Shown piece by piece: positions 21,617 through 33,847 of a DNA stretch of 64,000 nucleotides. This DNA is from Isoetes taiwanensis (taxonomy: Eukaryota > Streptophyta > Lycopodiopsida > Isoetales > Isoetaceae). The notes below the pieces were generated by a model, which saw only the letters and a program-made list of their open reading frames with translations, had not been told where the DNA came from and did no database searches. Position numbers and translations under genes: made by a program. Where the stretch lies: NCBI GenBank assembly GCA_021234155.1, contig JAJEKV010000080.1:4321953-4385952 (forward strand). Reading direction: 5' to 3'. Positions within the stretch are counted from its first letter, which is position 1. The number at the start of each line of letters is the position of its first letter.

Positions 21617-22959
21617 ATGGCGGCAACAGCGGCCTCCTTAACATCTGCATTCTGTTCCGGCAGAGAATTGGGGTTCTGTGATGCGGTTCCTTTTGGCCCT
21701 TCAAATGGTACTCGCGTTTATGCTAGATTTGGGGGTAAAAAGGGCACCAAAGCTGCATCTAAGCCTGCAAAAACCATCAATTCCGACAGACCCCTTTGGT
21801 TTCCTGGTGCTAAGGCACCGGAATGGCTCGATGGAACCTTGATTGGGGACTATGGCTTTGATCCTCTCGCTCTTGGTAAGCCACCTGAATATTTGCAATT
21901 TTCTGTTGATTCTTTAGATCAGAATCTTGCAAAGAACGATCCTGGCGTGGTTATTGGTAGCCGCATTAGCGAGAAATCGCTTGTGTCGACAGAAACTGTC
22001 CAGCCTTACAATGAGGTGTTCAATATTGAAAGATTTAGAGAATGTGAGGTCATCCATGGCAGATGGGCTATGCTTGCTGTTCTTGGTGCCTTGGCTGTCG
22101 AGACATTCACTGGTGTCACATGGCAGGATGCCGGAAAGGTGTGTTACCTTCCAATTTTTTTGTTTGTTCGTAGAAGTATGGTTTAATCATGCTTTAGCTC
22201 CAAATCTTTTGCTCCGGAGGCATGCTTTCCATAGTCTAGTTTATGAGATGTGCATTTGTGGATTAGAGTGATGTCTGTTGAATTACACATGGATCTTATT
22301 ATGATTTAGATTATCAGATCACCTTTTGGGTGGGTTGAAGTAAGAAATTTCGCTATCAAAGGGCTTCATCTCTAGCATCTTAGTACCGTCCTATAACCAT
22401 TTTATTGGTGATCTGTCAAACTATCCTTTAGTTTTACTATAAGATGCTGTGGTATGGCGATGCATTAAGTATAAGGGCAGATAATTGGAATTACAGTTAA
22501 CTTTTTCAATGTCAAATTTTTTGAATGGAAGACACTGTTAGATTCTATCATGTATTGTCCAATCCAAATTGAACATTGTTTGGTGACTTTATGCAGGTTG
22601 AATTGGTGGAAGGATCATCCTACTTTGGCCAACCTCTTCCATTCACAATCACAGCACTTGTGTGGATTGAAGTTCTGGTAATTGGCTACATAGAATTCCA
22701 ACGTAATGCAGAACTTGATCCAGAGAAGAGGATATACCCAGGAGGCAAATTCTTTGATCCATTAGGTCTTGCATCAGATCCTGAGAAGGCTATCAACTTA
22801 AAGGTTGCAGAGCTGAAGCATGCAAGGCTTGCCATGGTTGCAGCTCTTGGGTTTGCAGTCCAAGCAGCTGCTACAGGCAAAGGCCCTCTCAACAACTGGG
22901 TTACTCACTTAAGTGATCCCCTCCATACCACTATCATTGACACCTTCAGCTCCAAATGA
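21617..22959 (+). CDS. LHCB4: Chlorophyll a/b-binding protein CP29 (LHCB4)
   Basis: The gene has two exons, 21617-22138 and 22597-22959, joined through a GT...AG intron of 458 bp and giving 294 residues, close to the usual CP29 length. The product is the minor photosystem II antenna that links the core to trimeric LHCII in the thylakoid membrane and takes part in photoprotection. Residues 1 to about 45 look like a chloroplast transit peptide. The CP29 hallmark [16 protein letters not shown] follows at 58-73. The long insertion before helix B (about 95-138) is specific to LHCB4. Helix B carries the pigment-binding pattern [15 protein letters not shown] (139-153), a middle helix spans about 190-208, and the last helix has [11 protein letters not shown] (244-254). 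The C-terminus includes [18 protein letters not shown] (270-287). The intron sits after QDAGK. No disruption is seen, so it should be functional. Confidence 0.97.
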
Positions 22960-23337
22960 ACACCATATGTCTCATCCATATCAATACTTCCAAGCAAATG
23001 AAAGAAACCGTTCTTAGTTTTATTGCTTATGTCATATATCAGAGGGGTGTAGATAGTGAGGCCGACCAGAGCTCTTTTTCTTCTATGATTCTTGCATCAA
23101 ACTAAGAAATAATGCAATGTGATGAGGAGCTTCTTTGTAATATTAGTGTAATTTATTAATTTTAATTCCTGCAAAGTTGCAATCCTGCAAATTGGAGGAT
23201 CTCAATGCCTAACTTATTTGGTTTCGTAAAATCTACTATTTCTTAACGCCTGATAACAAGTTGCTGTGGATGAAGGGTTATCCTCAGGCCCAGTGGGTAT
23301 ATTTGCATGCTTTTTTTTTTTTAATTTTATTTTGATG
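22960..23337 (+). other. LHCB4 3' UTR and flank
   Basis: A plausible poly(A) signal region, AGAAATAATGCAATG at 23104-23118, lies about 150 bases after the stop, followed by a T-rich stretch (TGTAATTTATTAATTTT). This fits a plant 3' end. No other gene is seen. Confidence 0.5.
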
Positions 23338-23347
23338 GGGGCATACC

Positions 23348-24661
23348 ATAGTTGGGGCCGACCTAGGTCGGCCCTAAAATCCGAGCGCTTCCGACCTAGG
23401 TCGGAGTCGGCCTAACCCGACCCAAGGTCGGATGGGTCTTAAAACCCAAAAAAAAAATTTTACCCCCTTTTCTCTGTTGCATGCAGTAGGCGCCGAAGTA
23501 GCTGGAACAGAGGATTTTCGACCAGATTTGGGCAGCCTAATCCCATCCTGAGTCTTTCCACTCTCTGTTTAAAGCAATGCAGGGCAGACCATAGCCAAAA
23601 CAAACTCGAGGTAAGCTTTCTTCCACATTTTTTTACGTTTCTAGGCTGGGATCAAACATGTTTGGATGCTTGTTTGTGGCAACGAAGGTCTGCTGTTGAT
23701 GATCTCTAAGAACTGTTAAACTCACTTTTCAGTCTCATTGAGTGGGTCATAGCAGTTTTAAGAGGAGTTGGAACTTACTCCTTTTGGTTTCTATTTCTCT
23801 TGCCAGAGCAATACTGCTAGCAGTAAGGTTCAAGCTAAACCTTTTTGAAGCAGGGCTTCAACTAATCTGAGGGATTGATTTTTATCTACAAAACAAGAGA
23901 ACATGCATTGCCTATGATTGGTCCTAATTGCTGAGAAATGCTTCCAAGATCAGGTGACTAGCTTTTACTCTAAGCTGGTTTTGAACTACTGTTGTATGCA
24001 AAGAAAAACATACTCCCTCTGCCTTTGGAAAACTAGCATGTAACATTTTGGCTTGCTATGTAGTGATCAGGCTGTGCTGTTCATACTTTTTAGGTCAATA
24101 TTTCAAGATTGTCTAAAACAAACAGCATTAGTACACTATATCAGCATAAAGATAGCTTCACCATGGTATTAGAGGCCAGCTTGATAAAACGTAAACCCTG
24201 CTTTTGTAAAATGTGGACACCAGGTTATACTTCTGGTGTATTCTTAGTATTAAAATGATCCGGAGGGTAAAAGTACTGCCCATAAGCTTTTTATCCCAAA
24301 TTTTGGGGCAAAACATCATTACTGCTTGCATCTAATTCACTTCTTTGAAGGGCTTTGAGTTTAGCATTCTTACTTGTTTGTTACAATGTTCTTGTTGATT
24401 AATGGGTGCAGTATATAGGCCACCATTGCTTGTTATATTGGAGCGCTGTAATTTAACTTGTTTATGCATTTATCTGCAGGAAAAGAGAAGCTTGTTATAT
24501 TGTAGCATTGTAATTTAACTTGTTTATGCATTATCTGCAGGAAAAGAGAGAGTTGCATTTTGGCAGAATAGGTCGGTAGGTCGGCGAAAAATCCCCACCT
24601 AGGTCGGACATCTCCCACCTAGGTCGGCAGGTCGGCTAGGTCGGTGGGTCGGCCCAACTAT
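23348..24661. mobile_element. Non-autonomous inverted-repeat transposon, 10-bp TSD
   Basis: The ends are inverted repeats beginning ATAGTTGGG and continuing with G/C-rich CCGACC words. The element is flanked by GGGGCATACC at 23338-23347 and 24662-24671. The duplication length fits Mutator-like elements (8-11 bp) best. Both subterminal regions are packed with GGTCGG/CCGACC, including a perfect 20-bp palindrome at 23355-23374 and a 16-bp one at 23390-23405. The interior has no transposase. A ~60-bp tandem duplication lies at 24432-24550. It sits about 390 bases downstream of the LHCB4 stop codon. Confidence 0.8.
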
Positions 24662-24671
24662 GGGGCATACC

Positions 24672-25142
24672 GTCATAGTAGCTTTTCAAAGCATGCTTCT
24701 TGTTATAAAAAACACTTTGGAAGTACATGTATAAACATGCATATCAAGGGCAGCATCTCGAAGGTGATCTATAGATGTAAATCACTTATATGGCCACTTT
24801 TTATATGGAGCTGAGGTACTGTAGGTTGGCTTTTTGGATGGTTTGTTAGGGTGATGTGATTTGGCAGAGCGTCACTCGAGCTTCTCAAGACCAAAGACTA
24901 GTAGTTTTGGGTTCATATATAACTCCTCTACTCCTCTTACCACATCAACCTTCTCCTTGCTCGCAACAAAGAAACCTATCATCAAATAGGAGGAGTTACC
25001 TGCAAATTACCTTGTCAATAGCAGTTAAAGCAGGTAACACTCCACTCTATTGGCTAAGATAGAATATTCAAGGCCTATCCCGGCACATCCATATAATATG
25101 CCGATCCACCCATAGTTGTGATATGACCTCGGATAAATCACC
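24672..25142. other. No gene recognised
   Basis: Flanking DNA between the inverted-repeat element and the chromovirus LTR. Only short open frames are present. Confidence 0.4.
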
Positions 25143-25643
25143 TGTAAAAACCAAAGAGCTAAAAAGATAATCCAGTTAGTAGGAGAAGCTCAATCCACCC
25201 AACCGGATTCACCAGGAAATCTTTATCCTGGAGCAGGAAATCTTTATCCCGCTCAGGCCAACAAGCTTGGCTATGGAGAATTAGAAGTAGAAGGAATAAT
25301 CAATAGGGGAAGAGAGGTAGGGCTCTGGCGGTGATTCTTCATGTCTCGTTCCCGTATGTATGTTCTTTTATAGTCTCTTGAAAGGTCCTTAAAGGTAAAT
25401 TCTCTTTTCAGAGAAAGACATTTAGCTTTTTCTTATTAAGTTTAAGTTTGGTGCCTTGCTTAGGCGCTTGGTCTTTCAAGCTAGAGATCAAGGTTCGAAT
25501 CCATGTGACGACAAGTTTTGATGGGTCGATATCAGATCTCGTTATTAGCCGTAAACATTTTAAGGAGCCAATGGTTTCATTTAAGTCACTTGTTGGTTGT
25601 GAATCACACCTTCGAGCTAGTATTTTGTTCTAATACTGTAACA
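25143..25643 (-). repeat. Chromovirus 3' LTR
   Basis: In minus orientation the 501-bp segment starts TGTTACAG and ends TTTTTACA. It contains a TATA box (CTATAAAAG, about 25364-25372) and is preceded by a polypurine tract. The second LTR was not found in the window, so the end at 25143 is inferred from the TG...CA rule and is less certain than the start. Confidence 0.6.
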
Positions 25644-25660
25644 ATCCTTCCCTTTCCGTG
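25644..25660 (-). other. Chromovirus polypurine tract
   Basis: On the minus strand CGGAAAGGGAAGGATTG directly precedes the LTR start. It is the expected primer for plus-strand synthesis. Confidence 0.65.
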
Positions 25661-25933
25661 ATTGAACGTCCTCGTCAATGTTAGGAAAAATTGCTCATCT
25701 CAATTCGTTTAGAGATGGCCTCAAGTCAATCTGAGGACTTTCATCTCAATTCATTTAGAGATGGCCCCAAGTCAATCTGAGGTCTTTGAGCTCAATTCGT
25801 GTAAAGAATTAAGCCCGACCAACGTATATCATTCTTTAGACATTCCATGCTGGAATTCCCTTGGTTATCATAGCCAAACAAATAATATTTGTTGCAACAA
25901 GTTATATATCATGTAATTGAAATAATTTGCAAA

Positions 25934-27216
25934 TTAATCATGTCTCAAAGTCAGTTCATGCTCATCCACAAGTGCTTGATACTCTTTGAGTTGGTCCTTG
26001 GAGTACCATACTGCATCAGAAGGTGGATGAAACTTAAACTTTACTAGATACTTTCGATGTGTCTCCTTGTCTTGATGTGTAAGAATCTTCTCAGGTTCTA
26101 GTATCTCTTCATCTCCTTTATGAGCGGCAGATCCGGATAGTCCATCTTCTGCAAAATCTCAGGAGAAATTTCACTTCCCTTGAAGGCTTTTAGTACTACA
26201 ACATTAAAGACTGGATGAAGGTTAAGCCATTTCCCATATAGATGAAGGCGATAAGCATTCTCACCTACTCTGTCTTCAATTTGAAATGGTCCATAGTACC
26301 TAGGTGCCAATTTCACATACCTTGTACCCATTTTTCGAAGTCTCTTGTTGGGAAGATGTATCCACACCCATTGTCTTTGTTTGTATTCAACTTTTCTCTG
26401 CTTCTTTGCCAGTTTAGACATCATAGCCTGCTGACTGTTCAGAATTCAAGTCTTGACTTCCTTCAAAATGTCTGTAAAGTCATGAGTGATTGCATATGAA
26501 GCGGGAACTTCACCTCCAATCTTTGTGATAGGTGAATCTAAACCACATCTGTAGACAATCTCAAATGGAGTTTTTTGCGTTACTGAATGAACAGTATTGT
26601 TATATGCAAACTCTAGCATATATAGATAATCCTCCCACTGAGTTTTCCTTTCTACTACATAAGCCCGTAACATATCTTCGATAGTTTTGTTAACAACTTC
26701 TGTTTGGCCATCTGTTTGAGGATGATAGGTTGTAGAAAACTTCAAAGAGGTACCCAAATTCTTCATAAGTGCTAACCAAAATTTGTTGCAGAATATTGGA
26801 TCCCTATCTGTGATAATTGCATCTGGCAATCCATGTATCCTAAATATCTCCTTCAAAAAGAGTTTGCTCGCCTGAGGAGCTGTCATGGTGGACTTGCAAG
26901 GAATAAAATGAGCTTGTTTAGACAGTCTGTCCACAACTGTCCATATCTGATTGTTCTTACGAGAAGAATTTGGGAAACCCTGGATGAAATCCATAGTAAT
27001 GTGCTTCCATGGTACTTCTGCTATTGGTAAAGGTTGTAACAATCCAGCCGGTTTACTAGTTGAAGCTTTAACTTGTTGACAAATTGTACAAGCTTCTACA
27101 TATCTTCTGACATCCCTTATCAGTTTAGGCCAATAGAATCGCCTTTTTACAGTAGCAAGGGTAGCTTGAACTCCTCGATGACCTGAATAAGGAGGTTCAT
27201 GACATTCTTGCATCAT
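25934..27216 (-). pseudogene. Chromovirus integrase and chromodomain
   Basis: The integrase zinc finger is complete (HEPPYSGHRG ... CTICQQ, about 27205-27080). The catalytic aspartates are in TMDFIQGFP and ITDRDPIFCNKFW, and the glutamate is in HPQTDGQTEVVNK, so the acidic triad is intact. The C-terminal part has RYYGPFQIEDRVGENAYRL. After a one-base frameshift near 26090-26100 the frame encodes EPEKILTHQDKE through WYSKDQL, a chromodomain, ending at 25934. A further stop lies near 26446. Chromodomains guide integration toward particular chromatin, and this identifies the element as a Ty3 chromovirus. Confidence 0.92.
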
Positions 27217-27589
27217 TTTCTGTCTATATGCATGTGTAACACATAAGCGATATTCATTAATAAATAGCTGATTTTGTCTGAGAAGATAAAAAACTTGTTG
27301 AAGGTATTTCTTATGCCCTCTACGGATCTGCTATAGACAAGAATGTCATCAAAGAACACAACAGCACATTTTCCTAGTACAAGTGCCAAAACTCTCCCCA
27401 TCAATCGGCAAGAAGTTGCTGGTGCATTAGTGAGTCCAAATGGCATCACTCTGAATTCATATGTCCAAACGTGGTTCTGAAAGCTGTTTTCTCAATATCT
27501 GACTCCTTGATTCTGATTTGATGATAGCATGACTTCAGATCTAGTTTGCTAAATATGCAGGCGCCTCGTAGTTCATCAAACAAATCATC
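27213..27589 (-). pseudogene. Chromovirus RT, C-terminal part (RNase H deleted)
   Basis: The frame begins with [22 protein letters not shown], continues through [15 protein letters not shown] and PFGLTNAPA to the active site FFDDILVYS, and then breaks. In an alternative frame VFYLLRQNQL is followed at once by INEYRLCVTHAYRQK, which precedes the integrase finger. The rest of the RT connection and all of RNase H are therefore missing. The upstream half of this RT is at 58189-59057, on the far side of the 30.6-kb insertion. Confidence 0.88.
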
Positions 27590-27610
27590 CATTAGAAGAA
27601 AAATGAGATC

Positions 27611-28412
27611 AACTTCTGTCCCAAATAGATCAATAAGAAAAAAATACCTCAGCAAAATATATCAGCCAATGAGAGCGTAGCTCAAGTTGTTTTATGCCGT
27701 AATTACGTGGCACTAAATTCCTATGTGGCACCCCCATGGCAATTTTATCAAACAATAAATACTTGGTCATTAATGCAATGTTATTTATGACCCCCTTGTG
27801 ATTTAATGTCAAGGGAAAACTACCAAAATTAGTTTCAATACCAAAATTAGTTTCAAAAGAATAGCCTCACCGCCATCGAGCCAAATGAATTTAAATTTTT
27901 TAGGTATTCCCGATTTCCTCCTAATTCATGTTCTCGACCTCTCTGTCTTCCCGATTCAATCGTGGACGACTTATGCCCTATTTCCAATCGTAAGCCCTAT
28001 ATTGCCTGTGTTGCAAGACTCTTCTTCAGTTTTTCCTTTGGCTCTTTAAATATCGCTTAATATTGATCCCCTTGATTTTGATTTGCAGGTGACTATTCAT
28101 CAATTGAATTCATAGGCTGAGAGTCTGGCTTCATTATACATCACCAACAGGTTCTTGCACTCAATAATAGTTATTCAATCAATAGACATAATCTCGAAAT
28201 ATGGTATGCTTTAGTTTCTTCTCAGCAGTACCATTTAGATATAATGTAAAAAGGTTATGAAGCATTCACGAATTTTGAAACCACAAAATGTGGTGAGGTG
28301 GGTTTATGTCTAAATTATTGACACTCATTTCAATTGCTCTTGCTTGTGCATTTTCATTTTGCTTTTGCAGGTCTGATATTTCTTCTGATTTTGCTTTTGC
28401 AGGCAACTGAAT
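27611..28412. other. Left inner flank, small direct repeat
   Basis: No gene. A direct repeat of about 60 bases, with TTTTGNTTTTGCAGG followed by GAATTCATA and GAGAGTCTRGCTT-like words, occurs at about 28070-28140 and again at about 28387-28440. Repeated GTGGCAC words lie at 27705-27740. Confidence 0.45.
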
Positions 28413-28610
28413 TCATAATCTAAGAGTCTAGCTTTGTGGATATATTAGAGTTTGCCCGCTTTATAAATTACAGAGTTATAACTTCCAGGTACCATAGTTT
28501 TTGTTGATTCTCATTTCCTTAGCAAGTAGAGAGTTCAGATTTGTATTAATGCTTGTGGACTAGTTAATGTTTGTTGAATTCTTTGTTTGTATTGTTTGTT
28601 GAATTTTTTA
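28413..28610 (+). repeat. Dispersed repeat, inverted mate at 13905-14097
   Basis: It shares long identical runs in inverted orientation with the 14-kb segment, including TACCATAGTTTTTGTTGATT. No terminal structure could be fixed, so the family is unclassified. Confidence 0.8.
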
Positions 28611-28620
28611 AAACATCCAG

Positions 28621-28745
28621 CTCATCATCGATGCTATCCGCCATTTAGAGGCATTTATGCTGCTTAATTTGGCTACATTGCACTCTTAACAGCAGTATTA
28701 CTTGGCGAAGCCATAACCACCTACAGGAAGTGAAAATCATGTCTT
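28621..28745 (+). repeat. Dispersed repeat, direct mate at 48901-49025
   Basis: About 105-120 bases match the 48.9-kb segment in the same orientation with scattered substitutions. Shared runs include GCTGCTTAATTTGGCTACAT and ATTACTTGGCGAAGCCATAA. It is probably part of an unidentified element or a duplicated gene piece. Confidence 0.8.
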
Positions 28746-31700
28746 TCCTATCCCTGCAATAGCTGGAGCCGGACTGTAAGTGCCTCTGCTTGTTTATGCA
28801 AGATTTATGCTCATATGTTAGACCCACCAGTAAGCACAACTCATCACGGATGTTGTCTGCTTTCTACAGGCATATTTATGGTCAGTTTTGGCTGCAGATT
28901 TTAGTCTAGCTGGTGTCATGCTCACAGTTTAATCTATGCTCCCACAGCCTAAACGTTTAGTCTATGCTCACAGATCATGAGCATGCTGCATTATTTATCT
29001 TTAGGCATGCCTGTAAAATCATTTCCATGCATCTACATGCATGTATGAGAACATGCATTTATATGCATGCATGAGCTTGATTAGCCTGTAAGAATTCCCA
29101 CAGAATATGTCCGTTTCACTAAAGAAGATCTGCAAGTAAAAGATTCTAAAGAGAAGGCCCTGGTAGGACTTTCTTTCCATATAATTTCTCAGCTAACAAG
29201 CCTAACAACAAACACACTGACCCCAATTTTTGGTCCACAGTTGTTTTTTAGTTGTACGGAAGTGTTGTTTTATGCCAAAAACAACACCAAAATGGCCCCA
29301 AAAGTCCACGTGGCCCGTTTATCCGGATTTGCACAAAGAGACAGTGGTTTTTGGCAAAAAATTTCCACGGTGGTCTTTTGGCAGAAAAATCCACGCGTAG
29401 AAAAAATTGATATAGTTTTTGTGAATTTTTGTCAACGTGTACTTTTTTCCTTCGCTGTTGTTTTTTGTAAAATCACGCGTTGTTTAGCTTTAAAATAGCA
29501 CGCATAGGTTTTAATTTTACTACACCTGAAAAACTAAATTACAACACTAGAAATAAAGAACTATAAAAAAAACACGGGAAATAGAAAATAATATTTTCAA
29601 ATGTTCTTTTCCTCAATATGGACACGCCGTTTCAAGTGTTGTTTTTGCAAAATTAAGAAAACCACGATGGCCTTTTTTTTTAATTCTACATTTAAACACT
29701 ACATGTGTTATTGAAATCTAGCTATTGTTTTCTTAAAATGAGGACATGTAAAAGTAATATAATAACACATAGAAAAAAAAACGTGAGTTTCTAGTGTGGT
29801 TGTTTAACTAATGAGATATTGACACGTGGCATATCAAATAAATGTCTACATGTAAATAATGCAATATCAAGACGCCTAAACAATGTTACAAATAAGAACA
29901 TTGTGGTTTCTAATTAAAAGTATGTGATGTTATTACCTATTGATCGAGAAAAGGTCACTTGTTTTTTGCTTTGTACAAGTGTTTCTTAGTATTGTATCCT
30001 TGTCACTTTTAGAATTTGTTACATATTTCTTGGTGCAACATTTCATTTAGTACTTAATTTAGTACTTAATTGCACATAAAAGAGACAATATAATCAAATT
30101 TCTTATATTATTTAAGGAAAAGTGAACATAAGATGCAGAAGTTCCGCCGCCATTCATCGTGATGTTCTCTTTTAATACAGAAATTCAATACAATATGTTC
30201 TCCTTTAATACAGAAATTTTTATTTTGCATCATAAAGTGCAAAGTAGGACAATATTTAATAGCTTGGAACTCAAGGAAAACTATGATTACTATGCCGGCT
30301 AGCCTTTGGAGACAACTCGATTTGATTTGATGTGCCTTCTTGGCCTCGCTATATTCTCGATACTTGCCGATAGCCCGTTTTGAACTCCCTTCTTCAATAA
30401 ATTTTGAAAATCTTGCTCCGGGACTTGATACGACGATTGCGTTATCAACTATGGTCGATTTGTCCGCCTCGAAACAAGGGTTAAACCCAAAAATCAGTTT
30501 GCATTTAGATGCATAACTCTTTTGGATAAAAAAAAGAAGAAGAATAATTCAGTTTTGACTACAAAAATCCGCACCAAAGTAGTGTTTCTAGTTCGGATCA
30601 TTGTCCGTGGGCACAAAACACAGCTTTTATGGTTTTGCATAAAAGAAATACCTTTGCCGAGACTTTGGGAAGCATAGAATAGAGTGTTACAAACATTCCT
30701 CTCATTTTTTTCCTCCTCTCCCGCTTAGATATGAACCTCGTGGTCGCTCCAAGATCATAACGCAGCATATGCTCTCACTTTCCAAGTTTCAAAACCAAGG
30801 ATTCAAGGCGGAGCTTCGTTATTCAACAATGAGAAGAAGCGAAGAATAATATCCTGCAAGCAAGAATGCCCTTTAGAAACAAAGTGCAGGGATCTGGCGA
30901 TACAAGAAATCTCGTTTCAAGAAGAAACAAAGCGCAACCATAGTCGCCTGCCACTGGTTGCATCATATCATACCGCTTCTAAAATCAAACTTCAAATAAG
31001 TTCACAAATACATTACCTCGACCAAAAATTTAAGAGCTGCTACCGGAGCCACCGAGAATCGAGAGAGTCGCTACCAGTTAATCACCGAAAATTTGAGGGT
31101 CAGCCGCCGTACACCGAAAATCAGTGGAGCGCCACGGATAATCTAAGAATTGCCAAAGACAGGAGCTTAACCATGGGCTCCTACGCATCACCATGGCTTA
31201 GATGTAGTGGCCGCCAGCACGTCGCCGGTGGCCGAGATCCGGCCGCGCCAAGCAAGGCAAGAGGAAATCGGCGAAGGGGGAAAACGGCATTTCGCTTCAA
31301 CCAATAGGATGAGAGTACCGATTGCAATCTCAACCGGCCCATCTTGGCAAAAATCTATGCCGTCCATCTCCTTAGTGCAACCAATAGGATTACACTAAGA
31401 GGATCACAATCTCAACCGGCCCATCTCGCTCAAAATCTAGGCCATCCATCTTGGCTCACTTTTCTCACTACATATATTAAGTTTTAGATTTAATTTTCAA
31501 CATATGTTTCATTATTTTTTTGCAGGGGTATTTTTTTATAGGTTCTGCTATATTCGGTCATATGATCATGGCCAATTAAATGGCTTGGATGTGGCCTGCA
31601 TGCACACCCCTGTCATTTTTGGCCATGGCCCATATGGGCCTCGGTTTTTCATACTAAGCTAAAACAATAGGATCGCAAAAACTAAACAAGTATACCGGCA

Positions 31701-32029
31701 GGTTTAGTTTTTCTTAAGAGAGGGTGCCCGGCGATGGGGATAGCAACCCTTTTGGTGCAACCTAACGCTGATTAAACGATTTATAATTCCCCAAGCTGCT
31801 ATTTCATGCGGTTCAACCAAACTAAGAGTCTAACAAACAAGACTTATTACTAGCATTTGAACTCAATATATGTGTGTAATGCACGACCTTGCACAAGAAA
31901 CCATTGGGATCAGGGTTCGAAAAATGTTTAACCTCTACCTGATAATTTGTCGCCCATATAACATATGTAATTGGATTTAATATATAACAAGATATAAATT
32001 TGCTAGATTTTACATTAAACTATGTTTTT
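28746..32029. other. Long stretch without recognised genes
   Basis: Contents noted: ATGCATGC-rich self-complementary DNA at 29005-29075; a low-complexity region rich in CAAAA and GTTTT words at 29230-29780; a duplicated TTTAATACAGAAATT word at 30170-30220; and a ~100-bp duplicated segment with CAACCAATAGGAT and TCTCAACCGGCCCATCT at 31295-31440. Position 31140-31290 is GC-rich and could be the end of an old gene, but no domain is seen. Confidence 0.4.
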
Positions 32030-33155
32030 AAACCGTGGTGGCATGTTTGAGCCATTTTGTCATGTTGGAGCTTAGGTGGCATGTTGGAGCCACCTTGGCA
32101 TGTTTGAGCCTAGGTGGCATGTTAAAGCCACCTTGGCATGTTGGAGCCCACGTGGCATGTTTGAGACACCTTGGCATGTTGGAGCCTAGATGGCATGTTG
32201 GAGCCTAGGTGGCATGTTGGAGCCCATGTGGCATGTTTGAGTCACCTTGGCATGTTGGAGCCTAGGTGGCATGTTGAAGCCCATGTGGCATGCTTGAGCC
32301 ACCTTGTCATGTTGGAGCCTAGGTGGCATGTTTGAGCCACCTTGGCATGTTTGAGTCTAGGTGGCATGTTGAGCCACCTGGCATGTTGGAGCCTAGGTGG
32401 CATGTTTGAGCCAACTTGGCATATTTAAGCCTAGGTGGCATGTTGTGAGCCACCTTGGCATGTTGGAGCCTAGGTGGCACGTTGGAGCCAACTTGGCATG
32501 TTGGAGCTCACGTGGCATGTTGGAGCCCGGTGGCATGTTGGAGCCTAGGTGGCAATGTTGGAGCCTATGTGGCATGCTAGGTGGCATGTTGGAGCCCACG
32601 TGGCATGTCCCGAGCGTGGGTGGCATGTTGGAGCCCTGGTTGGCATGTTGGAGCCTACATGGCATGTTGGAGCCTGGGTGGCATGTTTGAGCCACCTTGG
32701 CACGCTTGAGCCTAGGTGGCATGTTGGAGCCACCTTGGCATGTTGGAGCCTAGGTGGCATATTGGAGCCCTAGGTGGCACGTTGGAGCCTGTGTGGCATG
32801 CTAGAGCTCACGGGCATGGGCATGGCATTTGGAGCCTCACGTGGCATGTTGAAGCCTTGGTGGCATGTTGGAGCCTAGGTGGCATGCTAGGTGGCATGTT
32901 GGAGCCAACGTGGCATGTTGGAGCATAGGTGGCATGTTGGAGCCTAGGTGGCATGTTGGAGCCTACGTGGCATGTTTGAGCCACCTTGGCACGCTTGAGC
33001 CTAGGTGGCATGTTGGAGCCACCTTGGCATGTTGGAGCCTAGGTGGCATGTTGGAGCCTAGGTGGCACGTTGGAGCCTAGGTGGCATGCTAGAGCTCACG
33101 AGGCATGTTGGAGCCTATGTGGCATGTTGGAGCTCACGTGGCATGTTGGAGAGGC
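32030..33155. repeat. 19-bp minisatellite array, block 1
   Basis: The basic unit is 19 bases, alternating between GGCATGTTGGAGCCTAGGT-type and GGCATGTTTGAGCCACCTT-type monomers, with a third variant ending CCCACGT. Indels shift the phase here and there. The array reads as open on both strands, giving proteins like CHLGSNMPPRLQHAK, which are artefacts of the repeat. Confidence 0.92.
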
Positions 33156-33847
33156 CAGACCCCAGGAGACGGACATCACAAAGGTTACCGAGGCAGGCTT
33201 TCCTACTAGTGCTCCTCCGGGAGGGCAAATGCCAATGCCTCCCTTCCTGGAGCCCGGTTTCCCATCCGACCGTTGAATCCACTCTTCAAGTAACCTGCTT
33301 CAAGCAGGTTCAAAAAAATTCAAGATCTGTCCGAGAGAACATATCAAACCGCAAAGTGTCCTGCAGTCGACCATGTAGAAAGCCACGTGCTTTGTCGTTT
33401 GGGCAGTACAAAGGCTCCGGAATGGAGATTTGACTTCGCCATGTCGTCCGAAACAGCGAAATTACCCTAGGGACCAAGTTACACGGTCATTTTTTGCAGC
33501 AAAAGAAGCACGAACCCTCTACATGGTAGTATTCTGCACCCTCCGCTAAGGCCAATTCACTACGAACGTGTTGGACATGAGCTACTTTGGCGCTTCCTGG
33601 AGCAGGGATGGTCTTCTGCCCACGAAACTTGGTCTTCAGGGTAATGTCGATGTTTCGAGTTCGTTGGCAGAGTCAGATCACAGTTCCGGGGTGGGAGAGT
33701 TGCCCGTCCGTGGCCAGGGACCTTCCAGAGAGGACATTTTGGGTCGAACTGCTTCTGGAAGGTTTTAGGGCTCCGTCTTCTGGCGTCAACGCCCTCCCAC
33801 TACCTCATGACATTATGCAAGATCCTGGTCCAATCTGGCTAGGGTAT

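Noticed and set aside
29241-29498. 85-codon open frame
   Set aside because: It lies in low-complexity DNA with repeated CAAAA/GTTTT words, with no motif or neighbours to support it.
32393-33080. Long open frames on both strands rich in C, H, N, M, P or in W, S, L, E
   Set aside because: They are translations of the 19-bp minisatellite; both strands and several frames are open at once, and no start or codon pattern supports a gene.
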